A stretch of DNA of 64,000 nt. Source: Streptomyces caniscabiei. Its GTDB lineage: Bacteria > Actinomycetota > Actinomycetes > Streptomycetales > Streptomycetaceae. The stretch is taken from contig NZ_JABXWI010000002.1 of NCBI RefSeq assembly GCF_014930365.1, forward strand, positions 729,841-793,840, in the 5' to 3' direction. The position numbers and the translations under genes are program-made. Below the pieces are notes generated by a model. That model worked only from the letters and a program-made list of their open reading frames with translations, had not been told where the DNA came from and made no database searches. Below are positions 33,028 to 42,007 of this stretch, piece after piece. Every line of letters begins with the position of its first letter. The stretch's first letter is position 1.

Positions 33028-34775
33028 GACTTCTGCCTTTCGGAGGTGGCGGTGCGGTGGAGGGCGGCGCCCGTGCCGACGAGGAGACGGATGAGGGCGA
33101 AGCCCGCCAGGACCAGCACGGTCAGCACGGTGCAGTAGGCGAAGGCGACGCCGTAGCGGCCGGTGCCCGCGGCGCTGAGGACCTGGGAGGTGATGATCTT
33201 CGTCTGGGGGGTGACCAGCAGGACGATCGTCGAGACGGACGTCATGCTGCGGGCGAAGCTGTAGCTCAGCCCGGTGAGCAGTGCCGGGCGGATGAGGGGG
33301 AGGGTCACCCGGCGGAACGTCTGGAGCGGGCTGGCGCCCAGGTCGGTGGAGGCCTGCTCGATGTACGGGTGCAGCTGGGTGAGCGAGCCGACGGCGGTGC
33401 GCTGGCCGGCGGGGATGCTGCGGACGACGTAGGCGAGGACGATGGCGACCGCGCCGCCGGCGATCGCGCTGCCGCCGACCAGGCTGGGCAGGGCGTGGAC
33501 GGGGCCGATCCAGCGGTCGGGCCGGTAGGCGAGGACGAAGCCGATGCCGAGCACGGTCCCGGGGACGGCGACGCCCAGGGTGCCCCCGAGGTCGAGCAGC
33601 CAGGCCGTCCGGTCCAGATGCCGTACGACCAGCCAGGCGATGACCAGTCCGACGATGCCGGCGACGGGGGTGGCGATCGCGGCGAACCGGAGGGTGTCCA
33701 GGACGGCTTCCACGCCCACCCCGGCGACGACCTCCTTGAGGTAGTCGAGGGTGAGGGTGTTGTCGACGCCGAACACCCGGGTCACCGAGCCGACGAGGAC
33801 GGTGCCGTAGAGGCTGAGGATCACCGCGGCGGCCAGCAGGGCCAGCGAGTAGAAGGGCCAGCGGGCCCAGCCGGTGATCAGGTGGACGCTGCCGGAGGGG
33901 CGGCCGGTGATGGTCGTGCGGACCTTGCGGCTCATCCAGTGCCGCTGCCCGAAGTACATCGCCAGCGACGGCACCAGCAGGATCACGCAGTAGACGGCGG
34001 CGCCGGTGATGTCGTACTCGCCGGTGACCGCGAGATAGGCGCGGCTGGCGAGGACCGTGTAGTCGCCGCCGAGCACCAGGGGGTTGGCGAGGTCGGCGAT
34101 GGCCTCCACGAACAGCAGCAGGAACGGCGCGACCAGTCCGGGCGCCACCAGCGGCAGGATCAGCGTCCGCAGGATCCGCCACCGCGAGGCGCCCATGTTC
34201 ATGGCGGCCTCCTCCAGGGCCGGATCCAGCCCGCGCAGCATGCCGAGCAGACCCAGGTACGCCACCGGGAAGAGGGACAGCGACAGGACGAACACCAGCC
34301 CGTCCAGGCCGTAGATGTCGTACTCCACCCCGAAGACGCCGTTGCTGACGACACCGCGCCTGCCGTACAGCACGACCGTGGCGGTGGCGATCGCGAAGGG
34401 CGGGCTGACGATCGGCATCAGGGCGATGACGTGCAGGATCTTCTTGCCGGGCACATCGAGCCGGGTCTGCACGAAGGCGAACAGGAAACCGAGTGCCGTC
34501 CCGCAGAGGCCGACGAGGGCGCCGAGGACGAGGGTGTTGCGCAGGACGACGAGGTCGACCCGGGAGGTGAAGAACTCGGCGTAGCGGGGCAGTGCGTCGG
34601 GGGCGAAGGCGGTGGCGAGCACCGCGACCAGCGGCACCACGGCGCCGACCACCACGAGCAGGGCGACGACGGCGATCAGGACCCTGACGCCCAGATCGGC
34701 CCGCCGGCGGCGTCGGCGCGGAGCCGCCACCCGCGCGGGGGTGGCGGGCTCACGGTCGGAGAGGATCGCGGTCAT
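33024..34775 (-). CDS. ABC importer permease, fused double domain
   Basis: 583 residues with about twelve transmembrane helices: two permease units in one chain, as in FbpB-type Fe(III) importers. Each half has an EAA loop (EEAAMNMGASRWRILRTLILP near residue 205 and IEQASTDLGASPLQTFRRVTLP near 490) that contacts the ATPase. ATG at 34775 overlaps the binding-protein stop as ATGA. It forms the membrane channel of the importer. Confidence 0.9.
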   Translation of the reverse strand: MTAILSDREPATPARVAAPRRRRRRADLGVRVLIAVVALLVVVGAVVPLVAVLATAFAPDALPRYAEFFTSRVDLVVLRNTLVLGALVGLCGTALGFLFAFVQTRLDVPGKKILHVIALMPIVSPPFAIATATVVLYGRRGVVSNGVFGVEYDIYGLDGLVFVLSLSLFPVAYLGLLGMLRGLDPALEEAAMNMGASRWRILRTLILPLVAPGLVAPFLLLFVEAIADLANPLVLGGDYTVLASRAYLAVTGEYDITGAAVYCVILLVPSLAMYFGQRHWMSRKVRTTITGRPSGSVHLITGWARWPFYSLALLAAAVILSLYGTVLVGSVTRVFGVDNTLTLDYLKEVVAGVGVEAVLDTLRFAAIATPVAGIVGLVIAWLVVRHLDRTAWLLDLGGTLGVAVPGTVLGIGFVLAYRPDRWIGPVHALPSLVGGSAIAGGAVAIVLAYVVRSIPAGQRTAVGSLTQLHPYIEQASTDLGASPLQTFRRVTLPLIRPALLTGLSYSFARSMTSVSTIVLLVTPQTKIITSQVLSAAGTGRYGVAFAYCTVLTVLVLAGFALIRLLVGTGAALHRTATSERQKS

Positions 34776-35851
34776 GACTTGGGCGCCTGCGCGACGTCTT
34801 CGTCGAACCACTTGGTCAGCGCCGTCTTCCGCGCCCCGGCCTCGGCGGCGTCGTAGTCCACGACCTTGATGCTCGCCAGGTCGACGACCTTGTCCGAGAC
34901 CTTGGCGGCGGGGTTGGTCGGGAACTGGTAGGCCTTGACGGTCGGGCCGATCTCCTGGGCCTCGGGGGTCAGCGCCCAGTCGACGAACTTCTTCGCGCTC
35001 TCGTGGTTCTTCGCGCCCCTGACCAGCGCGACCCCGCCGGTCTCGTAGCCGGTGCCCTCGGACGGGAAGGTCACTTCGAGGTCGGGGAAGCCGGCCTCCT
35101 GGGTGGCTATGCAGTCGTGGGAGAAGATCACGCCGACGGCGACCTCGCCGCGGGCCGTCATCTGCGCGGGCGCCGCGCCGGACTTGGTGTACTGGAGCAC
35201 GTTCGGGTGCAGGTCGCGCATGTAGCCGAGCGCCTTGGCCTCGTCGCCGCCGGCCAGTTGCACCTGCGTCCACAGGGCCGTGTACGCGGTGCCCGAGGTG
35301 GAGGGGTGCGCGATGCCGATGTCCTTCTTGAGCTTCGGGTCGAGGAGGTCTTTCCAGGACCGCGGGGCGTCGAGACCCTTCTCCTTCAGCAGTTCCTTGT
35401 TGCTGCAGAAACCGAGCGCGCCGACGTAGACGCCGGTCCACAGCCCGGAGACGTCCTTGTACTTCGCGGGGATGGCCGCGGCGTTCTCCGACACATAGGG
35501 CTCCAGCAGGCCCTGGTCGCCGGCGGCCGCGTATCCGTCGGCGGGGCCGCCGTACCAGACGTCGAACTCGGCGTTGCCCTTGCCGGCCTGGATGCGGGCG
35601 AGGGCCTCGCCGCTGGAGAGGCGGACGAAGTCGGCCTTCACGCCGGTGGTGTCGGCGAACCGCTCCGTGGTGGCGGCGCACCACTCCTCGGTCGCGCCAC
35701 AGGCCACGTGCACGACGCCGCCGTCCGGTCCGGAGCCGGCCTGGACGGTGTCCCGGGCGCAGCCGCTCGCGGCGGCGACGGTCAGGGCCGCGAGGGCCGT
35801 CGTCCATACCGCGCCACGGCGCGCGCGTCTTCCACTGGTCACGACTGTCAC
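34772..35851 (-). CDS. ABC importer substrate-binding lipoprotein
   Basis: 359 residues. A Tat- or Sec-type signal is followed by the lipobox ATVAAASGC-type end (ALTVAAASGCARD, Cys near residue 31), so the mature protein is tethered outside the membrane. The fold is that of Fe(III)- or 2-aminoethylphosphonate-type binding proteins (FDVWYGGPADGYAAA, DIGIAHPSTSGTAYTAL). Iron is the more frequent ligand; phosphonate cannot be excluded. GTG at 35851 follows GGAGG by 8 bases. A response regulator and sensor kinase lie 160 bases upstream on the same strand and may control the operon. Confidence 0.87.
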   Translation of the reverse strand: MTVVTSGRRARRGAVWTTALAALTVAAASGCARDTVQAGSGPDGGVVHVACGATEEWCAATTERFADTTGVKADFVRLSSGEALARIQAGKGNAEFDVWYGGPADGYAAAGDQGLLEPYVSENAAAIPAKYKDVSGLWTGVYVGALGFCSNKELLKEKGLDAPRSWKDLLDPKLKKDIGIAHPSTSGTAYTALWTQVQLAGGDEAKALGYMRDLHPNVLQYTKSGAAPAQMTARGEVAVGVIFSHDCIATQEAGFPDLEVTFPSEGTGYETGGVALVRGAKNHESAKKFVDWALTPEAQEIGPTVKAYQFPTNPAAKVSDKVVDLASIKVVDYDAAEAGARKTALTKWFDEDVAQAPKS

Positions 35852-36014
35852 GGCGTTGACCTCCGCATTCTCAGGCCTGGTACGGCTCGGCCGGTCGATG
35901 TTTCGGCCAGATTAGGAGCGGGTGAACAGGGCCGCGGTGACGGCGGAGTGAGCCCCGGTGACAGCGCCGTCACCGAGCACGTCACGTGCGCCGTCGGGGC
36001 CGGTCGCCCCGCGG

Positions 36015-36782
36015 TCAGCCCGTGGGCGGCCCGTCGGGCGCGGTGGTGGGGGTGCCCTCCGGGTCCGGGTCGTCCGGGGGCGGGTCCGGCATCAGATAGC
36101 CGACGCCGCGCAGGGTGCGGATGTACGCCGAGCCGCCCGGGACCCCGGCCAGCCGCGAGCGCAGCCGGTACACCGTGGACTTGACGACGTCCCGGCCGCC
36201 CAGCAGGTCCGAGGTGCCCCACACCTCCCGGAGCAGGTCCTGCCAGGACTGCGGCACGCCCCGCCGGGAGGCGAGATGGGTCAGCAGTTTGAACTCCGTG
36301 AACGGCAGGTCCAGCCGGTGGGGGCCGAGGCTCGCCGACTGCGCCACCGGGTCGATCACCAGCCGGCCCACGCGCAGCGCGGTGCCGCCGCCCCGGCGGT
36401 GCCGTCGCACCAGGGCCTCGGCGCGCAGGGCCACCTCACGCGGGTGGAACGGCTTGGTGACGTAGTCGTCCGCGCCGTGCTCCAGCCCGGCGATCACGTC
36501 GTCGTGCTGGGACAGCGCGGTGAGCAGCATGACCGGTACGTCCGAGCGGGCCCGGATCCGCCCGCAGAGGGTGAGCCCGTCCATCGCCGGCATCATCACG
36601 TCCAGGACGACCAGGTCGACGGCGCGGGTGCGCAGCAGGTGGAGGGCGGTCGCCCCGTCGTGCGCGGTGAGCACCGTGAAGCCCTGGGTCTCCAGGGCGA
36701 ACTCGATGATGATCGTCATCTGCGGTTCGTCGTCGACCACCAGCGCGGTGGGTCCGGCCGCCGTCCTCGTCTCCACCGTCAT
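36015..36782 (-). CDS. two-component response regulator, OmpR type
   Basis: 255 residues. Receiver: VVDDEPQM (acidic pair), phosphorylated Asp in LVVLDVMMPAMDG, and Lys in DYVTKPFHP. A winged-helix DNA-binding domain follows (PFTEFKLLTHLASRRG, VWGTSDLLGGRDVVKSTVYRLRSRL). The Pro/Asp-rich C-terminal tail is low-complexity. The ATG overlaps the kinase stop as ATGA, so kinase and regulator are coupled. The adjacent ABC importer operon in the same direction is the likely target. Confidence 0.9.
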   Translation of the reverse strand: MTVETRTAAGPTALVVDDEPQMTIIIEFALETQGFTVLTAHDGATALHLLRTRAVDLVVLDVMMPAMDGLTLCGRIRARSDVPVMLLTALSQHDDVIAGLEHGADDYVTKPFHPREVALRAEALVRRHRRGGGTALRVGRLVIDPVAQSASLGPHRLDLPFTEFKLLTHLASRRGVPQSWQDLLREVWGTSDLLGGRDVVKSTVYRLRSRLAGVPGGSAYIRTLRGVGYLMPDPPPDDPDPEGTPTTAPDGPPTG

Positions 36783-37585
36783 GCCGCGTCCGGCAGGGTC
36801 AGCAGGAACGTCGTCCCCCGGGACGACGCGGTGTGCACCATGATCTCGCCTCCGTGCAGTTCCACCACCGTCTTCGTGATCACGAGACCGAGGCCGGTCC
36901 CGTCGGCGAGGGGACGCCCGGTCGCGAAGCGGTGGAACAGCCGGTGCCGTTCCTCCCTCGTCATCCCGGCGCCGTCGTCGGTGACGTACACGGCGACGCC
37001 GGTGTCGATCAGCGCGACCCGGACGTCGATGCTGCCGCCCGTGGTGGTGAAGCGGCTGGCGTTGGACAGCAGGTTCGTCAGCGCCTGGGTCAGCAGCATC
37101 GGGTCCGCCGGGATCCTCGGCATCACCTGCGGCACGTCCAGACCGACCCGCTGGCCGCGCTGGGCGCACAGCGGTCGCATCGCGGTGACGACGTCGCGCA
37201 CCACCACCGACACGTCCACCTTCTCCATGCGCGGGGTGAAGAGACCGGCCTCGATCTTCGCCTGGATCAGCAGACTCTCGCACAGACCGATGACCTGCGT
37301 GGACTGGTGGTCGGCGACCTGCAGCAGCCGCTCCTGCGCCGCCGTCAGCGGGCCGGGCGTCCCCTCGCGCAGCAGGTCCACCGAGCCCTTGATCATGCTG
37401 AGCGGTGTGCGCAGCTCATGGCTGAGCGCGGTGACCTGTTCCGCCCGTCGCTCCACGAGCCGCTCCAGCTGTCGCAGTTCCGCGGTCCGGGCGGCGGCGG
37501 CCCCGCGCATCTTCAGGAACGTCGACAGGGCGGCCGCAGCCGCGCCACCTAGCGCCGCCACCGACAACCACATGACGGCGACCAT
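36779..37585 (-). CDS. two-component sensor histidine kinase
   Basis: 268 residues, short for a membrane kinase. A single N-terminal helix (VMWLSVAALGGAAAAALSTF) leads straight into HisKA: H-box ALSHELRTPLSMIKGS. N-box NLLSNASRF and G boxes VTDDGAGM and GTGLGLVITKT follow. No extracellular sensor domain is present, so it may sense inside the membrane or through a partner. ATG at 37585 follows GAGGAGG by 7 bases. The response regulator overlaps the end. Confidence 0.88.
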   Translation of the reverse strand: MVAVMWLSVAALGGAAAAALSTFLKMRGAAAARTAELRQLERLVERRAEQVTALSHELRTPLSMIKGSVDLLREGTPGPLTAAQERLLQVADHQSTQVIGLCESLLIQAKIEAGLFTPRMEKVDVSVVVRDVVTAMRPLCAQRGQRVGLDVPQVMPRIPADPMLLTQALTNLLSNASRFTTTGGSIDVRVALIDTGVAVYVTDDGAGMTREERHRLFHRFATGRPLADGTGLGLVITKTVVELHGGEIMVHTASSRGTTFLLTLPDAA

Positions 37586-37748
37586 GGCCCGTCCTCCTCG
37601 CACGCCGCCCTCGCGCGCGGGGCGAGGGCGGTCCCGTGCATTCTGCACGGCCACTCCCGGTACGACAATCAGTTCGCTACCCGACATATCAGGGACCGTT
37701 CCCACCCCGCCCGACACGCTTGTGGCGCGATGGGGTACCCGTGGACAC

Positions 37749-39242
37749 ATGACCCCAGACGTCGACCTCACCGTCCGCCCCCCGGGCCACCACATCCTCC
37801 GCGACCGTTTCCTCGCCGCGGACAGCCGGCTGTTCAACGCGGTCGCGACCCGCGACTGGCCCGGTGCGCATCCCTTCCTGCCGAAGCTGAGCCGCGCCGC
37901 GAACCACGGGGTGCTGTGGTTCGCCACGGCGGCGGCGATCGCGGCGACCCGCAGCCCGCGGGCCCGCCGGGCGGCCGTCCGGGGCGTCGCCTCGCTCGCA
38001 CTCGCCTCGGCGACCATCAACACCCTCGGCAAGCGCTCGATCCGCCGCCCCCGCCCGGTCCTGGACAACGTGCCGCTGACCCGTCAGCTGAAGCGGCAGC
38101 CGATCACCACCTCGTTCCCCTCGGGCCACTCCGCCTCGGCCGCCGCCTTCGCCGCCGGTGTCGCCCTGGAGTCGCGCGGCTGGGGCGCCGCCGTCGCCCC
38201 GCTGGCCACCGCCGTGGCGCTCTCCCGGGTGTACACGGGCGTGCACTTCCCGAGCGACGTCCTGGTGGGCGCCGCCCTGGGCGTGGGCGCCGCCTACGCC
38301 GTACGCGGCATCGTGCCGACCCGCGACCAGCTGCCCCCGCCCGGCCGCCCCTACGTGGACGCGCCCGCGCTGCCGGACGGCGACGGACTGGTCGTGGTCG
38401 CCAACCGGGCCTCCGGCACGTCGGACCGGGTGCGCGCCCTGCGGGACGTGCTGCCGGGGGCCGAGACCGTGGAGTGCGAGCCGGAGGACGTGCGCGCCGA
38501 GCTGGAGAAGGCCGCCACCCGCGCCCGGGTGCTCGGCGTGTGCGGCGGCGACGGCACGGTGAACGCCGCCGCCGAGGTGGCCCTGCGCCACGGCCTCCCC
38601 CTCGCCGTCCTGCCCGGCGGCACGCTCAACCACTTCGCCTACGACCTCGGCGTGGAGGACGTGCGCGACCTGGGCCGGGCGGTGCGCCAGGGCGAGGCCG
38701 TCCGGGTGGACCTCGGTCACTTCACCACCGGCGACACGGAGGGGCACTTCGTCAACACCTTCAGCCTCGGCGTCTACCCCGAGCTGGTGCGGGAGCGCGA
38801 GCGCTGGGAGAAGGTGGTCGGCGGCTGGCCCGCGGGCGTCGTCGCGGCCCTGCGGGTGCTGCGCTCCGACCGGCATCCGCTCCAGGCCACCTTCGAGGGC
38901 CGGCCCCGCCCGATCTGGCTGCTCTTCGCGGGCAACGGCACCTACCACCGGCTGGGCCTCGCCCCCGCCCGGCGTTTCGACCTGGCCGACGGCCTGCTGG
39001 ACGTCCGTGTCGTGCACGGCGGCCGCCGCCCGGCCCTGCGGCTGCTGGCGGCGGCCCTCGCGGGCCCGCTGACCCGGACCCCGGCCCACGCCGCGGTCCG
39101 GGTACGGCGGCTCCGGGTGGACGGCATCGCACCGGGCACCCTCCTCGCGTACGACGGCGAAGTCGCCGAGGTGCAGGGGGATCTGACGCTCCGGAAGCTT
39201 CCGGAGGCGCTCACGGTGTACCGGCCCGTACAGATGAGCTGA
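37749..39242 (+). CDS. PAP2 phosphatase fused to diacylglycerol kinase
   Basis: 497 residues. The first half is a PAP2 phosphatase with KRSIRRPRP (KX6RP), FPSGHSAS (PSGH) and SRVYTGVHFPSD (SRX5HX3D). The second half, from about residue 215, is a diacylglycerol/lipid kinase domain with GVCGGDGTVNAAAEVAL and ILPGGTLNHFAYD-type motifs. Such fusions are common in Streptomyces and probably process phosphatidic or isoprenoid phosphates in the membrane. ATG at 37749 is the only convincing start. It is divergent from the sensor kinase. Confidence 0.9.
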   Translation: MTPDVDLTVRPPGHHILRDRFLAADSRLFNAVATRDWPGAHPFLPKLSRAANHGVLWFATAAAIAATRSPRARRAAVRGVASLALASATINTLGKRSIRRPRPVLDNVPLTRQLKRQPITTSFPSGHSASAAAFAAGVALESRGWGAAVAPLATAVALSRVYTGVHFPSDVLVGAALGVGAAYAVRGIVPTRDQLPPPGRPYVDAPALPDGDGLVVVANRASGTSDRVRALRDVLPGAETVECEPEDVRAELEKAATRARVLGVCGGDGTVNAAAEVALRHGLPLAVLPGGTLNHFAYDLGVEDVRDLGRAVRQGEAVRVDLGHFTTGDTEGHFVNTFSLGVYPELVRERERWEKVVGGWPAGVVAALRVLRSDRHPLQATFEGRPRPIWLLFAGNGTYHRLGLAPARRFDLADGLLDVRVVHGGRRPALRLLAAALAGPLTRTPAHAAVRVRRLRVDGIAPGTLLAYDGEVAEVQGDLTLRKLPEALTVYRPVQMS

Positions 39243-39367
39243 CCCACCCCGCCGCCGACGCGGGCGTGTCCACAATTCAAGACGGCGGTCTCACCATTCG
39301 GCATGGTCGTTGTACGGTTCGGGGACGGACCCGCGGTCGTCGCGGTCCTCGGGGAAGGGGAACGGCC

Positions 39368-40189
39368 ATGCCCGAAGCACAGGAGACCGCCGTCTACACG
39401 CATGGACACCACGAGTCGGTGCTGCGCTCGCACACCTGGCGCACGGCCGCCAACTCGGCGGCCTACCTCCTCGGTTCGCTGAAGCCCCACATGAAGGTCC
39501 TGGACATCGGCTGCGGGCCGGGCACCATCACCGCGGACCTGGCCGCCCTGGTACCGGACGGCCATGTCACCGGCGTCGACCACGCGCCCGGCATCCTGGA
39601 CCAGGCCCGGGCCACGGCCGCCGAACGCGGCCTGACGAACACGGACTTCGCCGTCGCTGACGTCCACGCCCTGGACTTCCCCGACGACACCTTCTGTGTG
39701 GTCCACGCGCACCAGGTGCTCCAGCACGTCGGCGACCCGGTGCAGGCCCTGCGCGAGATGCGCCGGGTGACCAGGCCGGGCGGGATCGTCGCCGTCCGCG
39801 ACTCGGACTACGCCGCGATGACCTGGTTCCCGGAGTCGGCGGGCATGGACGACTGGCTGGACCTGTACCGCCGGGTGGCCCGGGCCAACGGCGGTGAGCC
39901 CGACGCGGGGCGCCGGCTGAAGTCCTGGGCGCTGCGCGCCGGGCTCACCGACATCACGGCCACCTCCGCCACCTGGACCTACACCACGCCGGAGGAGCGG
40001 GCCTGGTGGAGCGGCCTGTGGGCGGACCGGACGGTGGCCTCGGCCTATGCCGAAAGGGCCACCGAGAACGGTCACGCCACGGCCGGGCAATTGCGGGCGA
40101 TCGCGGAGTCCTGGCGGGAATGGGGACGTCAGGAGGACGGCTGGTTCGCCGTTCTGCACGGAGAAATTCTCTGCCGCAAGGCGGCCTGA
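39368..40189 (+). CDS. class I SAM-dependent methyltransferase
   Basis: 273 residues. Motif I is VLDIGCGPGTITADLA near residue 45, followed by VTGVDHAPGIL, VADVHALDFPDDTF, and RVTRPGGIVAVRDSD. It resembles UbiE/Gsp-like methyltransferases acting on small aromatic or secondary metabolites; the substrate is unknown. The gene has its own intergenic region after the PAP2 fusion. The small hydrophobic gene follows 43 bases downstream. Confidence 0.87.
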   Translation: MPEAQETAVYTHGHHESVLRSHTWRTAANSAAYLLGSLKPHMKVLDIGCGPGTITADLAALVPDGHVTGVDHAPGILDQARATAAERGLTNTDFAVADVHALDFPDDTFCVVHAHQVLQHVGDPVQALREMRRVTRPGGIVAVRDSDYAAMTWFPESAGMDDWLDLYRRVARANGGEPDAGRRLKSWALRAGLTDITATSATWTYTTPEERAWWSGLWADRTVASAYAERATENGHATAGQLRAIAESWREWGRQEDGWFAVLHGEILCRKAA

Positions 40190-40232
40190 AAGCGGGAATT
40201 CGGGAAACACGGACCATCAGGAGGTTCGCATC

Positions 40233-40403
40233 ATGGTTCCCATCCTGCTGGTACTGCTTCTGGTGCTCATTCTCTTCGGCGCCGGATTCGCGGTGAAAAT
40301 TCTCTGGTACATCGCATTGGCCGTCCTGGTGCTGTGGCTCCTCGGCTTCCTGGTGCGCGGCACGTCCGCCTCCGGAGGAAGGAGCCGCTGGTACAGGTGG
40401 TGA
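40233..40403 (+). CDS. small hydrophobic membrane protein
   Basis: 56 residues. Two hydrophobic helices (residues 3-20 and 24-44: VPILLVLLLVLILFGAGF and WYIALAVLVLWLLGFLV) and a Trp/Arg tail. Such DUF6131-like small proteins occur in many Streptomyces beside the gas vesicle cluster. AGGAGG lies 7 bases before the ATG. It converges with gvpK, whose stop is 2 bases away. Function unknown. Confidence 0.72.
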   Translation: MVPILLVLLLVLILFGAGFAVKILWYIALAVLVLWLLGFLVRGTSASGGRSRWYRW

Positions 40404-40405
40404 CG

Positions 40406-40687
40406 TCACTCCCGCGGTAGCAACGGTCCGAGCGGCCCGAGGTCCAGATTCAGGTCCTCGGGCCGCAGGCCGTAGCGCTCGCGGAGTTCGGTCATCCGGT
40501 CGTCCAGCAGCATCAGCGTGAGCCCGATGCGCTCCTCCTGGTCCTCCGAGAGCTCTCCGGTGTCGAAGCGGCGCAGCGCCTGCCGCTCCATGAGCTGACG
40601 GAGCAGCTCGACGACGGTCAGGACCAGCTTGACCAGGTCCCTCTCGACGGTGTCGGGCTCCAGTTCGAGACGGTTGCGGCCGCTCAC
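40406..40687 (-). CDS. gvpK: gas vesicle protein GvpK
   Basis: 93 residues beginning SGRNRLELEPDTVERDLVKL, with LVLTVVELLRQLMERQALRR and the closing DLNLDLGPLGPLL, all characteristic of GvpK. GvpK is an accessory protein needed for gas vesicle assembly in other bacteria. GTG at 40687 overlaps the gvpS stop as GTGA. It is the last gene of the cluster. Confidence 0.93.
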   Translation of the reverse strand: MSGRNRLELEPDTVERDLVKLVLTVVELLRQLMERQALRRFDTGELSEDQEERIGLTLMLLDDRMTELRERYGLRPEDLNLDLGPLGPLLPRE

Positions 40688-40872
40688 TCGGTTCCTCCCC
40701 AGGGTGACGGGACCTGTGCGTTCACGGAGCTGATCAGCGCGTTCAGATCGATGCGGACGAGGTCCACGTCGGCGATGCGCAGGGTGAGGTCCCCGGTGAT
40801 GACGACCCCGCCTGCCAGCAGCCGGTCGAGGAGGTCGACGAGGGCGACCTCACGGCGTTCGATCACGGTCAC
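40684..40872 (-). CDS. gvpS: gas vesicle protein GvpS (GvpA-like)
   Basis: 62 residues: a short GvpA/J-family domain (ALVDLLDRLLAGGVVITGDL, DVDLVRIDLNALISSV). Small members of this family are minor shell or nucleation proteins. GTG at 40872 overlaps the gvpL stop, and its own stop overlaps gvpK's GTG, so the three are coupled. Confidence 0.88.
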   Translation of the reverse strand: MTVIERREVALVDLLDRLLAGGVVITGDLTLRIADVDLVRIDLNALISSVNAQVPSPWGGTE

Positions 40873-41645
40873 GGGCTTTCCTCCCCGGCCCCGGTCGTCT
40901 CCCCGCTGAAGGAATAAACGGCCCACGGCCCGGTGAGTTCCACCCGCAATCCCGGTTCCTCGCCTTTCGTGCGGTCCACCAGTTCCACGAATTCCTCGGA
41001 ATGCGCGCGCGGCACCAAATAGGCCGCGTTGAGCACATTGCGCCCGGGGGCACCGGAGAGCGCGGAATTCTGCGGGGCGTGCAGCCGGGTGTCCTCGGCG
41101 AATTCCGCGAGCGTCTCGTGCAGTCGGCGGGCGAACCGGTCGGCGTTCTCCCACATCTCCTCGTGGGCCCGGTGGCTCCGCCGCCGCTGCCGAAGGTAGT
41201 CGCGCCCGCTGGAGACCTTCGCGGGCGCCTGGGACGGCTCCCGCTCCTCGGACTCCGCGTAGACCTTGACGCCCCACTCCACCCGGCCCGCGAGCCGCTC
41301 CAGGGTGCGCCGGAAGCCCTCCTCACGGGCCTCCAGCATGACCCGTACGCCGCTGTCGTCACGGAAGACGGTGCCGAGCCTGAGCGGCAGCGGGGTGGTG
41401 ACGACGGTGAGGGCGTCGATCACGCTCTGGTGGGCACGGGCCGTCTCGGTCAGCCAGTCCAGGTCCTCCAGATGGGCGCGGAGCGGTTGCTCGGCGAAGT
41501 CGCGCTCCGGCACCTCGCTGACCACGGCGATCAGATCGTGGTGGCGCAGCTGCCGGGGCGGCGCGCCCGCGACCCCTTTGAGCTGGGACTGGAGCGCCGC
41601 GTCGAAGGGGCGGCAGACGGCGTACACATACCGCAGTCCGGTCAT
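40869..41645 (-). CDS. gvpL: gas vesicle protein GvpL/F
   Basis: 258 residues. Start RYVYAVCRPFD, the EVPERDFAEQPL motif and the conserved LPLRLGTVFRDD stretch identify the GvpL/GvpF family. Family members bind GvpA and line or nucleate the gas vesicle shell. It overlaps both neighbours (gvpJ stop and gvpS start), consistent with one polycistronic unit. It is the second L/F protein of the cluster, with gvpF at 44153. Confidence 0.92.
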   Translation of the reverse strand: MTGLRYVYAVCRPFDAALQSQLKGVAGAPPRQLRHHDLIAVVSEVPERDFAEQPLRAHLEDLDWLTETARAHQSVIDALTVVTTPLPLRLGTVFRDDSGVRVMLEAREEGFRRTLERLAGRVEWGVKVYAESEEREPSQAPAKVSSGRDYLRQRRRSHRAHEEMWENADRFARRLHETLAEFAEDTRLHAPQNSALSGAPGRNVLNAAYLVPRAHSEEFVELVDRTKGEEPGLRVELTGPWAVYSFSGETTGAGEESP

Positions 41646-42007
41646 GAGGGCTCCTCTCTGGCGCGGCCGCGCTCGATGGCCGGCTCCGGCTCCCGCCGGT
41701 ACCCGCCGTCGTCCAGCTCCGCGAGCCGGGCGCGCAACTCGGCGTTCTCACGGGAGAGTTCGTCACGGCGGGCGTTGGACGACAGCGCCGGGTCGGTCTC
41801 CCACCAGTCGATCCCCATCTCCTTGGCCTTGTCGACGGAGGCGACGATCAGGCGCAGCTTGATGGTGAGCAGTTCGATGTCGAGCAGGTTGATGCGGATG
41901 TCACCCGCGATCACCAGACCCTTGTCGAGGACTCGCTCCAGGATGTCGGCCAGGTTGGCACTCCCGTTCTGCCCGTACGGCTCGGGGACTCGGCTCGGGA
42001 ACGTCAT
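41642..42007 (-). CDS. gvpJ: gas vesicle protein GvpJ
   Basis: 121 residues. A GvpA-like core (ANLADILERVLDKGLVIAGD, ELLTIKLRLIVASVDKAKEM, residues about 15-60) is followed by a coiled-coil tail (RRDELSRENAELRARLAELDD). This is the plan of the minor shell protein GvpJ, larger than GvpA by its tail. It overlaps gvpZ upstream and gvpL downstream by 4 bases each. Confidence 0.88.
   Translation of the reverse strand: MTFPSRVPEPYGQNGSANLADILERVLDKGLVIAGDIRINLLDIELLTIKLRLIVASVDKAKEMGIDWWETDPALSSNARRDELSRENAELRARLAELDDGGYRREPEPAIERGRAREEPS

Noticed and set aside
37733..37738. SigB-type -10 (GGGTAC) before the PAP2 fusion
   Set aside because: No GNNT lies 14-16 bases upstream, so only half of the consensus is present.
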